Source: Bacilli bacterium (GTDB taxonomy: Bacteria > Bacillota_I > Bacilli_A > RF39 > UBA660). From it: a stretch of DNA of 15,753 nt. The position numbers and the translations under genes are program-made. Within the stretch, counting starts at the first letter, position 1, and each line of letters begins with the position of its first letter. Below are positions 1 through 6,711 of this stretch, one piece after another. Under the pieces are notes generated by a model. That model saw nothing but the letters and a program-made list of their open reading frames with translations, searched no databases and was not told the DNA's origin. The stretch covers positions 1-15,753 of the forward strand of contig JAAWSW010000026.1 in the NCBI GenBank assembly GCA_022801735.1. Direction: 5' to 3'.

Positions 1-609
1 GCTGATAAAACAGATATTTATAAGTTAATACCAACTTATATTAAACCTATGGTTGCTAATGCTAAAAAGGCTAAGGCTAATAATACTAAACCTAGTATGA
101 AAGCAACTATTGATGGAAATGAGTTATCACTTACTAGTGATAATAAGTATTATGAATCTAGACTTATTTCTGTTGCTTTAACTGGTGCTACTAATTATAG
201 TGTTGCTTTAGAAGGTGGTACTAAGAATACTGTAATAGTTGGAGCAGATGGAAATGCTAAAAGTTCATTTAATGCTAATGAAAAATTTAAGGTTAGAATT
301 CCTGCTAGTGAATTAACTGAAAAAATTACTGTTAATATTAAGGTTTCTACAACAGGAGTTACAAAAAGTGCGAAAATATACAAACCTAGTGATAATAAGT
401 ATCAAAGGGTAGTTGGGTTATTTAATGATGAAGTTTCTTTAAACGAAGTTGTTAAGTTAACCGCAGCGCCTAATACAACTACTGTTGAGGTTGATGTTCC
501 AAATACTAGTGCGAATATCTTAATGGCTTCAATTGCTGCAGGTGTAATTATTATTATTGCAGGTATTGGAATAATTCTTTATAGAGGTAGAAAAGTACAA
601 AATTCTTAA
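1..609 (+). CDS. C-terminal part of a membrane/wall-anchored surface protein (thioester-domain type likely), 5' end outside window
   Basis: The frame is open from base 1, so the Met codon at 49 is internal and only the last 202 residues are visible. They form a Thr/Asn/Ser-rich, beta-strand-like extracellular segment (FKVRIPASEL, then KSAKIYKPSDNKYQRVVGL), followed by VDVPNTSAN, a roughly 20-residue hydrophobic stretch rich in Ile/Ala/Gly, and a short basic tail (YRGRKVQNS). A Pro-x-Thr motif, a membrane helix and a positive tail form the layout of a sortase sorting signal, here VPNTS rather than LPxTG. The segment resembles the C-terminal half of Cys-Gln thioester (TQXA-type) adhesins of gut Bacilli. 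That is from memory of the family, and the reactive Cys would lie upstream of the window. A simple C-terminal membrane anchor is the alternative. A terminator follows immediately, so this gene ends its own unit. Confidence 0.6.
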   Translation, partial: ADKTDIYKLIPTYIKPMVANAKKAKANNTKPSMKATIDGNELSLTSDNKYYESRLISVALTGATNYSVALEGGTKNTVIVGADGNAKSSFNANEKFKVRIPASELTEKITVNIKVSTTGVTKSAKIYKPSDNKYQRVVGLFNDEVSLNEVVKLTAAPNTTTVEVDVPNTSANILMASIAAGVIIIIAGIGIILYRGRKVQNS

Positions 610-638
610 GAACTATTTATCATAGTTCTTTTATTTTA
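608..638 (+). terminator. Rho-independent terminator of the surface protein gene
   Basis: A 9-bp stem, AAGAACTAT (608-616) with ATAGTTCTT (622-630), has a 5-base loop and is followed by a T-rich tail (ttatttta). The stem starts inside the TAA stop codon of the upstream gene. Confidence 0.8.
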
Positions 639-658
639 CACTTTGTTACATAAAATGT

Positions 659-687
659 TTGTAGTTTATTAAAAAAACTGTTATAAT
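659..687 (+). promoter_or_regulatory. Upstream promoter candidate (P1) of the LPQTGD operon
   Basis: TTGTAG (659-664), a 17-bp spacer and TATAAT (682-687). The -10 is preceded by TG plus one base, giving an extended -10 (TGTTATAAT). The predicted start is near 694. It lies upstream of a second, stronger-looking promoter for the same genes. Confidence 0.45.
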
Positions 688-725
688 GATAATGTATTAT
701 AGGGATAGTGGATAATATAATTAAT

Positions 726-754
726 TTGACAAAACTCATACTTTATGGTAGTAT
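726..754 (+). promoter_or_regulatory. Main sigma-A-type promoter candidate (P2) of the LPQTGD operon
   Basis: A perfect TTGACA -35 (726-731), a 17-bp spacer and TAGTAT (749-754), with a predicted start near 761. This leaves a leader of roughly 90 bases before the start codon at 849. Confidence 0.6.
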
Positions 755-768
755 AACCACCCATAAAG
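741..768 (+). promoter_or_regulatory. Operator-like inverted repeat over the P2 -10 and start site
   Basis: CTTTATGG (741-748) and CCATAAAG (761-768) are perfect 8-bp inverted repeats separated by 12 bp that contain the -10 hexamer. The half-site centres are 20 bp apart, close to two helical turns, as expected for a dimeric repressor. No regulator gene is in the window, so the binding protein is unknown. It could instead act as a weak hairpin. Confidence 0.35.
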
Positions 769-848
769 GGGGATTCTTTTCAAATAAAATTATATAGTAA
801 TACTATAAGAATAAAAAGAAAAGATCTTTCAAGGAGGAGAGATGAAAA

Positions 849-2366
849 ATGTATGAAAACGTATTAGAAAGAAGAATTGTTTTAGAAAGAAAAAATAAGT
901 ATTCTAGAATGTATTGTAAGATTGAAAATTTTAAATTAACTTTAGGATCTTTGGCTGCCGGTGTATGGAAACCAAGTTCAGAAAAATTTAAAGTATTTGC
1001 GGCTAAAAGACCTAGACTTGCTAAGGCTATTACTATGGCGTCTGGTATGACTGGTGCTTTTGCTGTTACTATGGCTGCTAGACAACTTATTTTAGCAACT
1101 ACTGGTGCAGATATTTTACCTTTTGGACCTGAACAAGCATTTGCTGCTGAAGTAGTTCCTGAAAATGAAGTTTCAGTACAAGAACCTGCTGTTGAAACAC
1201 CAGTTCAAGAAGTAGAAACAGTTAAGGAGACTGAGCCTGTTGTAGAGACTCCTGTTGAAGAGACTACTCCAGAACCAAAGGTTGAAGAAACAGTAAAAGA
1301 ACCTGCTGTTGAAACTGAACCTGTTCAAGATGATGTTCAAGAAGATAAAAATGTAACAGAAACAGAAGTTGATGAGAATGTTTCTACTGAAGAAAGTGAA
1401 GTTAAAGATTCAGTTGAAGAAAATGAAGTTAAAACTTCAATAGATGAAGCAGATTTAGAGACAGAAGAAGCAACAAAAGAAGAAGAGTTAACTAAAGAAC
1501 TTGAAAACAAAGAGGAACAAGATATTGTTTCTGAAGAAGAATTAACTGATGAAGAAATGGAAGAAGAAATAAAAAAAGAAGAGGAGAAAACAGAGGATAC
1601 TAACGCTCCAGTTACAAAAGAAAATGAATTAGAAATTACTGATGCTGAATTACATGAAAATCCAGATATGATTGAAGTTCCTGCCAAAACAGAAGATAAA
1701 AATGGATTTGCAGTTATTTTTGATAAAATAAATAATGTTGCAGCAATTTTTACTCCTGATGATAAATTTAGTTATGATGAACTTGCTAAATTTATAGCGA
1801 ACTTTAATGAAACAGGACTTACTGAATTTAAAATAACAGATGAAACAACATTACAATTGTTAGGTATTAATCCAGATGATGTTAATGGAACTGTATATTA
1901 TGATTTATCTGAGTATGGTCTTGGAACATTAGAAATTAGTTTATCAGAGGATGGTACTTATGTAATTGTTCCTGATGGAACTGCTGATATAGAGGTTGCT
2001 ACTGGATATATGAGTCATAGTTATGCAAATGATTTAGATCCTGATAGTCCAGAAAATACTGAAGAAAAGGCAAAAGAACCAACACATGAGCCAACTCCTG
2101 ATGAACCTAAAAAACCAGAGGAACCTGAGACTCCAATTTCGCCGCAAGAGCCTGAAATACCAAACACTCCTGATACTCCAATTCCATATCAGGAACCAGA
2201 AGTGCCTGAAAAGGAAGTTCCAACATTACCACAAACTGGTGATGCTGAATTAGATAGTATGATTATGCTTTTAGGTGGGGTTGCAGGATTAGCGGGACTT
2301 AGTGCTGCAGGTGCTGCTCATTATAATAAAGTGGCTAGTACAGAGTCTACTTATAGAAGAAGATAA
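849..2366 (+). CDS. LPxTG-type (LPQTGD) wall-anchored acidic surface protein
   Basis: 505 residues. The N-terminus is a long basic leader (about 58 residues) before a hydrophobic segment (about 59-85) and a possible signal-peptidase site after GPEQAFA (about residue 99). Residues 100-280 are highly acidic and Val/Glu/Pro/Thr-rich with degenerate EPAVETPV-like repeats. Residues 285-390 look like a compact mixed alpha/beta domain of no family I recognise. Residues 395-459 are a Pro/Glu-rich spacer of wall-spanning type. LPQTGD (460-465), a hydrophobic helix (about 470-490) and a 15-residue tail ending in RRR follow. The likely role is a sortase-anchored surface protein; ligand and function are unknown. 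The start at 849 follows AAGGAGG (831-837). The ATG at 842 lies closer to that site but reads only four codons. The first gene of a three-gene unit. Confidence 0.8.
   Translation: MYENVLERRIVLERKNKYSRMYCKIENFKLTLGSLAAGVWKPSSEKFKVFAAKRPRLAKAITMASGMTGAFAVTMAARQLILATTGADILPFGPEQAFAAEVVPENEVSVQEPAVETPVQEVETVKETEPVVETPVEETTPEPKVEETVKEPAVETEPVQDDVQEDKNVTETEVDENVSTEESEVKDSVEENEVKTSIDEADLETEEATKEEELTKELENKEEQDIVSEEELTDEEMEEEIKKEEEKTEDTNAPVTKENELEITDAELHENPDMIEVPAKTEDKNGFAVIFDKINNVAAIFTPDDKFSYDELAKFIANFNETGLTEFKITDETTLQLLGINPDDVNGTVYYDLSEYGLGTLEISLSEDGTYVIVPDGTADIEVATGYMSHSYANDLDPDSPENTEEKAKEPTHEPTPDEPKKPEEPETPISPQEPEIPNTPDTPIPYQEPEVPEKEVPTLPQTGDAELDSMIMLLGGVAGLAGLSAAGAAHYNKVASTESTYRRR
1181..1315 (+). 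repeat. Pair of exact 18-bp direct repeats inside the surface protein gene
   Basis: AGAACCTGCTGTTGAAAC occurs at 1181-1198 and again at 1298-1315, in the same codon phase, 117 bp (39 codons) apart. Both encode the EPAVET part of the acidic repeat region. Recombination between them would remove or add 39 residues in frame. Confidence 0.85.
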
Positions 2367-2393
2367 AAGAATAAAAGAAAAGGGGCATTTTGT

Positions 2394-2624
2394 ATGGAAA
2401 AAGAAACAATTATGGTTAATAAAGATGGCGTTTTAGTTGAAGCAAATGTTATGGGAACTTTTGCTTCTAAAAATGGTAATGAATATTTAGTTTATAGTTT
2501 TGATGATGATATTCAAGTGTCTAAATTAATCAGAAATGGTGATAACATACAATTAGACTTTGTTCCATCAGAAGATGAAGAAGAAGTTGATGATATGTTA
2601 GAAAATATGATGGAGGGTTTGTAG
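2394..2624 (+). CDS. Small acidic protein, DUF1292-like
   Basis: 76 residues, with no signal peptide or membrane segment. The first half alternates hydrophobic and polar residues as in a small beta-sheet (GVLVEANVMGTF, then NGNEYLVYSFDDD). The C-terminus is strongly acidic (SEDEEEVDDMLENMMEGL). A short sheet built around a GNEYLVY-type strand with an acidic end resembles the DUF1292/YrzB family of Firmicutes, whose function is unknown; the match is by eye only. The start has an AAAAGGGG ribosome-binding stretch about 8 bases upstream. It lies 27 bp after the LPQTGD gene and one base before the coiled-coil gene, so it is almost certainly co-transcribed and translationally coupled to the latter. 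Confidence 0.7.
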   Translation: MEKETIMVNKDGVLVEANVMGTFASKNGNEYLVYSFDDDIQVSKLIRNGDNIQLDFVPSEDEEEVDDMLENMMEGL

Positions 2625-2625
2625 C

Positions 2626-4260
2626 ATGAATGACACAAAAACATTAGATGAATTATTGGAAGAATATAGATTGATTGATATGCGTATACAAGTGTGTATT
2701 GCGCAGAGAGATGCTGTTGATAAAGAAGTACAAGCAAACATTGACAAAGAAGGTGCTGAGGCACAATGGAGATGTCAAAGAGCCGCTAAAATGACTTATG
2801 CTCTTCAAAAAACTAAAATGAAACTTGATGAGCAAAGATATGAAAAACTTTTAGAGATTTGCGAACTTATGAGAGGGAAAGAAGAGAAAAAAGGTTTAAA
2901 TAAATTTGTAAGTGATGCTAAACAACAAATTTATTTTATCGGTAGTAAGGTTTTCAAAAAGAAATTGTCTTTTGAGGCTATATCTCGTGGCTTAGATAAA
3001 GCGGAAAAAGCCATTTCTGATGGTAATGATATAGATTTTGGTAATCTTACTTTTGCAAAAATACGTAATTATATGAAATTTAATAGACAATATTCAGTTG
3101 AACTATATAAAGAGTATAGAAAAATTTATAAACAATCTTGCGCAAAAATGGTAATAGATGGATTTAAAGAAAAATATGGCAGAGAAGTGTCAGATGCTAA
3201 AGAAATTGCTATTGCTATGGATGAATTAGTTCCAGAACTTGAAGATAAATTTACTGCTAATTTAGCAAAAGAAGTAGAGGTTAAAAAAGCACAAATGGAA
3301 GCAGATAAACCTTTAAAGAGTCCTGTTATTAGTGCTAAACCAATGAAAAAAGAAGAATTAAGCGTTGAACAACAACAAAAATTTGAAGAAATTCATGCTA
3401 AAATAGAGTTAAAAAGCGCTAATCAACCTCGTTTAGAGTCTGCAGAAGATAAACAAATAAGAATTCAAGAAGATATTTCTCATATTAAATCAGAAATTAA
3501 TGATGTGTATGAAAATCCTGTTTCTGCATTTGGATTTACGGAAGAAGAAACTCAAAAACTTGATGCTAAGAGAAGTGAGGCTGCTTTACTTCAAGGTCAG
3601 TTAGATGATATGGCTGCTGAAGAAAAAAGAATGTTTGAAGAAAGACGTAAAGCAAAAATTGAAGCAGATAAAGCAGCGCGTGCTGAAAGAATCGCTGCTA
3701 TCAACAGAAAAAATGCCGTTGAAGAAGCGAGAAGAGTAATGTCTCATTTGAAAACTAGTACTGGTTATTATAATGTTGCTAATTTAAGTGATGATGAAGT
3801 TTTAGACACTTATAAACAAATCGCAGAATCTCCTAGTATGGCTGATAGATTAAGTGAGGCTAGATTAGAGGCTCAAGCAGAAAAACAAAATGTTGAACTT
3901 CAACCAGATTTATCTATAAATGCTGAAGAGAAAGGTCAAGAAACTGTTACTCCTGAATCTGTATTTGGGACTCCAGTTGGACTTGAACCAATTCCTATGG
4001 AAGTGACAGAAAAAGATATGGAACCAGAAGTAACTCCAGTACCTATTATTTCTGAATCTGAGGAATTAAGAAATGGTATAGATAATGAAACAATTGAAGA
4101 AATTGCTGCAAATTTAACTCCAGATATGTATGAACACTATAGAAGTGTTATGAATTCATTTGAACCAGATAGTGATGAATATCGAAATGCTTCTGCTGTT
4201 GTTGATATGTATGATAGACAATCTGCTATTAATACTTTACATCAAGGTAATAGTAGATAA
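2626..4260 (+). CDS. Large coiled-coil cytoplasmic protein of unknown function
   Basis: 544 residues, with no signal peptide or membrane helix, so probably cytoplasmic. Charged helical segments that could form coiled coils lie at about 1-90, 245-300 and 305-375 (for example EEKRMFEERRKAKIEADKAA). Between them is a basic, mostly helical region (about 90-225) with two aromatic-rich stretches (QQIYFIGSKVFKKK; IRNYMKFNRQYSVELYKEYR). Residues about 425-475 are a Pro/Glu/Val-rich low-complexity linker, and 485-544 a small acidic helical end. I do not recognise a family. GGAGG (2612-2616) lies inside the previous gene and the start is one base after that gene's stop, implying coupled translation. 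Pairing with a wall-anchored protein suggests a partner or scaffold for the surface system, but that is inference. Confidence 0.75.
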   Translation: MNDTKTLDELLEEYRLIDMRIQVCIAQRDAVDKEVQANIDKEGAEAQWRCQRAAKMTYALQKTKMKLDEQRYEKLLEICELMRGKEEKKGLNKFVSDAKQQIYFIGSKVFKKKLSFEAISRGLDKAEKAISDGNDIDFGNLTFAKIRNYMKFNRQYSVELYKEYRKIYKQSCAKMVIDGFKEKYGREVSDAKEIAIAMDELVPELEDKFTANLAKEVEVKKAQMEADKPLKSPVISAKPMKKEELSVEQQQKFEEIHAKIELKSANQPRLESAEDKQIRIQEDISHIKSEINDVYENPVSAFGFTEEETQKLDAKRSEAALLQGQLDDMAAEEKRMFEERRKAKIEADKAARAERIAAINRKNAVEEARRVMSHLKTSTGYYNVANLSDDEVLDTYKQIAESPSMADRLSEARLEAQAEKQNVELQPDLSINAEEKGQETVTPESVFGTPVGLEPIPMEVTEKDMEPEVTPVPIISESEELRNGIDNETIEEIAANLTPDMYEHYRSVMNSFEPDSDEYRNASAVVDMYDRQSAINTLHQGNSR

Positions 4261-4264
4261 TTTT

Positions 4265-4290
4265 AAAAGTCAAGTTAATACTTGGCTTTT
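4265..4290 (+). terminator. Terminator of the LPQTGD operon
   Basis: AAAAGTCAAG (4265-4274) pairs with CTTGGCTTTT (4281-4290), 10 bp with one wobble pair and a 6-base loop. The 3' arm ends in a T run. The hisS promoter begins two bases later. Confidence 0.7.
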
Positions 4291-4291
4291 A

Positions 4292-4320
4292 TTGACTTTT
4301 GGTGTAAAAACACATATAAT
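4292..4320 (+). promoter_or_regulatory. Promoter of the hisS-aspS operon
   Basis: TTGACT (4292-4297), an exact 17-bp spacer and TATAAT (4315-4320). The start would be near 4327, leaving a leader of only about 20 bases. There is no room for a T-box. Confidence 0.75.
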
Positions 4321-4346
4321 TTTAAATAGACATGGGAGTGGTAAAG

Positions 4347-5615
4347 ATGATACAAAAACCTAAGGGAACTTATGATATTTATGGTGATAAATCAAGCCAA
4401 ATTTTGTTTCTACGCAAACTTATTACTAGTTTAATGGATAAGTATAATTATAAGTATGTACAAACACCAATATTTGAATCTAGTGAATTATTTCATCGTG
4501 GTGTTGGGGAGACTACGGATATAGTTAGTAAGGAAACTTACGATTTTAAAGATCGTGGTAATCGTGATTTAACATTAAGGCCTGAGGGAACTGCTGGTCT
4601 GGTTAGATGTTTGATTGAAAACAAATTATACATTGATGCTAATCCACTTAAAACATGGTATTTTGGTTCTATGTTTAGATATGAAAGACCACAATCTGGT
4701 CGTAATAGAGAGTTTAGTCAATTTGGAGTTGAAACATTTGGTTCAAATGACCCTATGATGGACGCAGAAGTAATTAGTATCATTGTTAATTTGTTTAAAT
4801 TACTTGGCTTAAAGGGAATTAAAGTTAACATTAATACTTTAGGTGATATGGAATCTAGAATGACTTATCGTAGTGCATTGCTTGATTATTTTAAACCTTA
4901 TTTAGATGATTTATGTGATGATTGTAAATCTAGATATTCTAAGAATCCACTTAGAATTTTAGATTGTAAAGTTGATTCAGGCAATGAAATTATGAAAAAT
5001 GCACCTAAAATGAGTGATTATTTAAATGAGGCTAGTAAGGAACACTTTGATAAAGTTAAAGAATATTTAGAATCTATGGGAATTGAATATGTAGTTTGTG
5101 ATACTTTAGTTAGAGGTTTAGATTATTACACTCATACAGTATTTGAAGTTACTTCAGAGGTTGAAGGTTTTGGAAGTCAAAATGTTTTAGGTGCTGGTGG
5201 AAGATATGATAATTTAGTTAAAACTATAGGTGGGCCTGATATACCAGGAGTTGGTTTTGCAGTTGGAATTGAAAGGTTACTTCTTGCTTTAGAGGCAGAA
5301 GGTATTAACGTAAGTGAGGATAATGGAATAGATGTTTATTTATTTGCAATGTCAACTGATTATAAAAGATATATGTTTGAACTTGCTAATACTTTAAGAG
5401 TTAATGGTTTTAATGTAGATTTAGATTACAGTGGACGTAATATTAAAAATAATTTTAAACACGCAGATAAATTAGGTGCTAAATTTGTTGTCCTTATTGG
5501 AAAAGATGAAGTTGAAAGTAATATATTAACTATAAAAAATAATGAAACAAAAGAAGAATACAAGGTAAAACTTGAAGATATAACTTTATTTTTGGATGAA
5601 AAATTAAGTGAATAA
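4347..5615 (+). CDS. hisS: Histidyl-tRNA synthetase
   Basis: 422 residues, usual for the bacterial enzyme. It charges tRNA-His with histidine using ATP in the cytoplasm. Class II signatures are in order: TLRPEGTAG (76-84), motif 2 FRYERPQSGRNREFSQFGVE (110-129), the histidine-specific LVRGLDYYTHTVFE (254-267), AGGRYDNL (283-290) and motif 3 GVGFAVGIERLLLALE (301-316). Cys190, Cys193 and Cys207 sit in the cysteine-bearing insert common in Firmicute HisRS (LCDDC, then LDCK). The C-terminal anticodon-binding domain covers about 328-422. I chose the ATG at 4347 over the in-frame ATG at 4332: it gives the usual MIQKPKGTYD beginning and places GGGAG (4334-4338) 8 bases upstream. The 4332 codon would lie almost at the transcription start. 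First gene of an operon with the glycosyltransferase and aspS. Confidence 0.96.
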   Translation: MIQKPKGTYDIYGDKSSQILFLRKLITSLMDKYNYKYVQTPIFESSELFHRGVGETTDIVSKETYDFKDRGNRDLTLRPEGTAGLVRCLIENKLYIDANPLKTWYFGSMFRYERPQSGRNREFSQFGVETFGSNDPMMDAEVISIIVNLFKLLGLKGIKVNINTLGDMESRMTYRSALLDYFKPYLDDLCDDCKSRYSKNPLRILDCKVDSGNEIMKNAPKMSDYLNEASKEHFDKVKEYLESMGIEYVVCDTLVRGLDYYTHTVFEVTSEVEGFGSQNVLGAGGRYDNLVKTIGGPDIPGVGFAVGIERLLLALEAEGINVSEDNGIDVYLFAMSTDYKRYMFELANTLRVNGFNVDLDYSGRNIKNNFKHADKLGAKFVVLIGKDEVESNILTIKNNETKEEYKVKLEDITLFLDEKLSE

Positions 5616-5641
5616 TTTATTTAAAAAAAGGGGCGGACTTT

Positions 5642-6706
5642 GTGAAAATAATAGTATATGCAATTTGTAAAAATGAGGAAAAAAATGTAAAAGAATGGTA
5701 TGAATCTATGAAGGAAGCAGATGAAATATATGTCTTGGATACTGGTTCTACTGATAATACTATGAAACTTTTTAAAGAGTGTTCTAAGGTTAAAATTAGT
5801 CAAAAAATTATTACTCCATGGAGGTTTGATGAGGCACGTAATGAATCATTATCACGAACCTGTGATGATGCTGATTTATATGTTTCAACTGATTTAGATG
5901 ATCGTTTTATTAAAGGGTGGAGGAATATAATTGAAAGTAAATGGAAGCCTGGTATAAATAAAATAAGGTATCCATATGTATTAAAGTTTAACCCTGATGG
6001 GACATTTGCTAGATTTTTAAATGTTGGTAAAATACATACAAAAGATTTTAAATGGATATATCCAATTCATGAGGTGTTAGAATGTTCTGGTAAAGTAAGT
6101 GAATTAGAAATTCCAGAATTAGTATTATCTACAACTTTGGAATCGGGTCATAAAGAGTATCTTGATTTATTAAAACTAGCAGTAAAAGAGTATCCTGGTA
6201 ATTTGAGACACCAATTTTTACTTGCTAGGGAATATTATTTGAATGGTCAAAATGAAACTGCAATTAAAGAGTTTAAAAAGTATTTAAAAACGGCTACTTG
6301 GGACCAAGAAAAATCTGTATCTATGCGTTTTATGGCTAGGTGTTATAAAAATTTAGATGATATGGATAATGCAGTTTTGTGGTATAAGAATGCGGCTAGG
6401 GAAACCCCTAATGTTCGTGAAGCTTATTATGAACTTGGTGAACTATATTTTAAACAAAAAAATTATTTAGAGTCTAAAGTGTGGCTAGATGAAGCGCTTA
6501 GTATAGAAACTCAGAATAAATATTATATAAATGATGAAAAACCATGGAATGGAAGTATTTATGATATGCTTGCATATTGCAATTATAGTTTAAAAAGATA
6601 TAAAGAGGCTTATTCTCATGCTTTAACCGCAAAAAAATATTTTCCAAATGATAAAAGGATTGAAAAAAATATAAATGTATATAAACATTATGCAGATAAG
6701 GAGTAA
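5642..6706 (+). CDS. Glycosyltransferase family 2 protein with C-terminal TPR repeats
   Basis: 354 residues starting with GTG after AAAGGGG. The N-terminal GT-A fold shows AICKNEE (8-14), EADEIYVLDTGSTDNT (25-40), the WRFDEARNESL segment (60-70) and DLDD (84-87) as the DXD-type metal/nucleotide-sugar site. Residues about 170-350 are helical repeats of TPR type (for example MRFMARCYKNLDDMDNAVLW and AYYELGELYFKQKNYLES). This architecture is known in bacterial TPR-glycosyltransferases, including relatives of the SunS group, but donor and acceptor cannot be read here. No signal peptide or membrane segment is visible, so it is probably cytoplasmic and may glycosylate a protein or carrier. It sits 26 bp after hisS and its stop overlaps the region just before aspS, so it is part of the synthetase operon, an unusual place for it. 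Confidence 0.85.
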   Translation: MKIIVYAICKNEEKNVKEWYESMKEADEIYVLDTGSTDNTMKLFKECSKVKISQKIITPWRFDEARNESLSRTCDDADLYVSTDLDDRFIKGWRNIIESKWKPGINKIRYPYVLKFNPDGTFARFLNVGKIHTKDFKWIYPIHEVLECSGKVSELEIPELVLSTTLESGHKEYLDLLKLAVKEYPGNLRHQFLLAREYYLNGQNETAIKEFKKYLKTATWDQEKSVSMRFMARCYKNLDDMDNAVLWYKNAARETPNVREAYYELGELYFKQKNYLESKVWLDEALSIETQNKYYINDEKPWNGSIYDMLAYCNYSLKRYKEAYSHALTAKKYFPNDKRIEKNINVYKHYADKE

Positions 6707-6711
6707 TAGTC

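Noticed and set aside
1337..1687. 116-codon minus-strand frame opposite the surface protein
   Set aside because: It is a Ser/Phe-rich shadow of the Glu/Lys-rich coding strand, with no ribosome site and no domain.
4332..4346. Earlier hisS start giving MGVVK before MIQKPKG
   Set aside because: It lies about five bases after the predicted transcription start and contains the ribosome-binding site of the better start at 4347.
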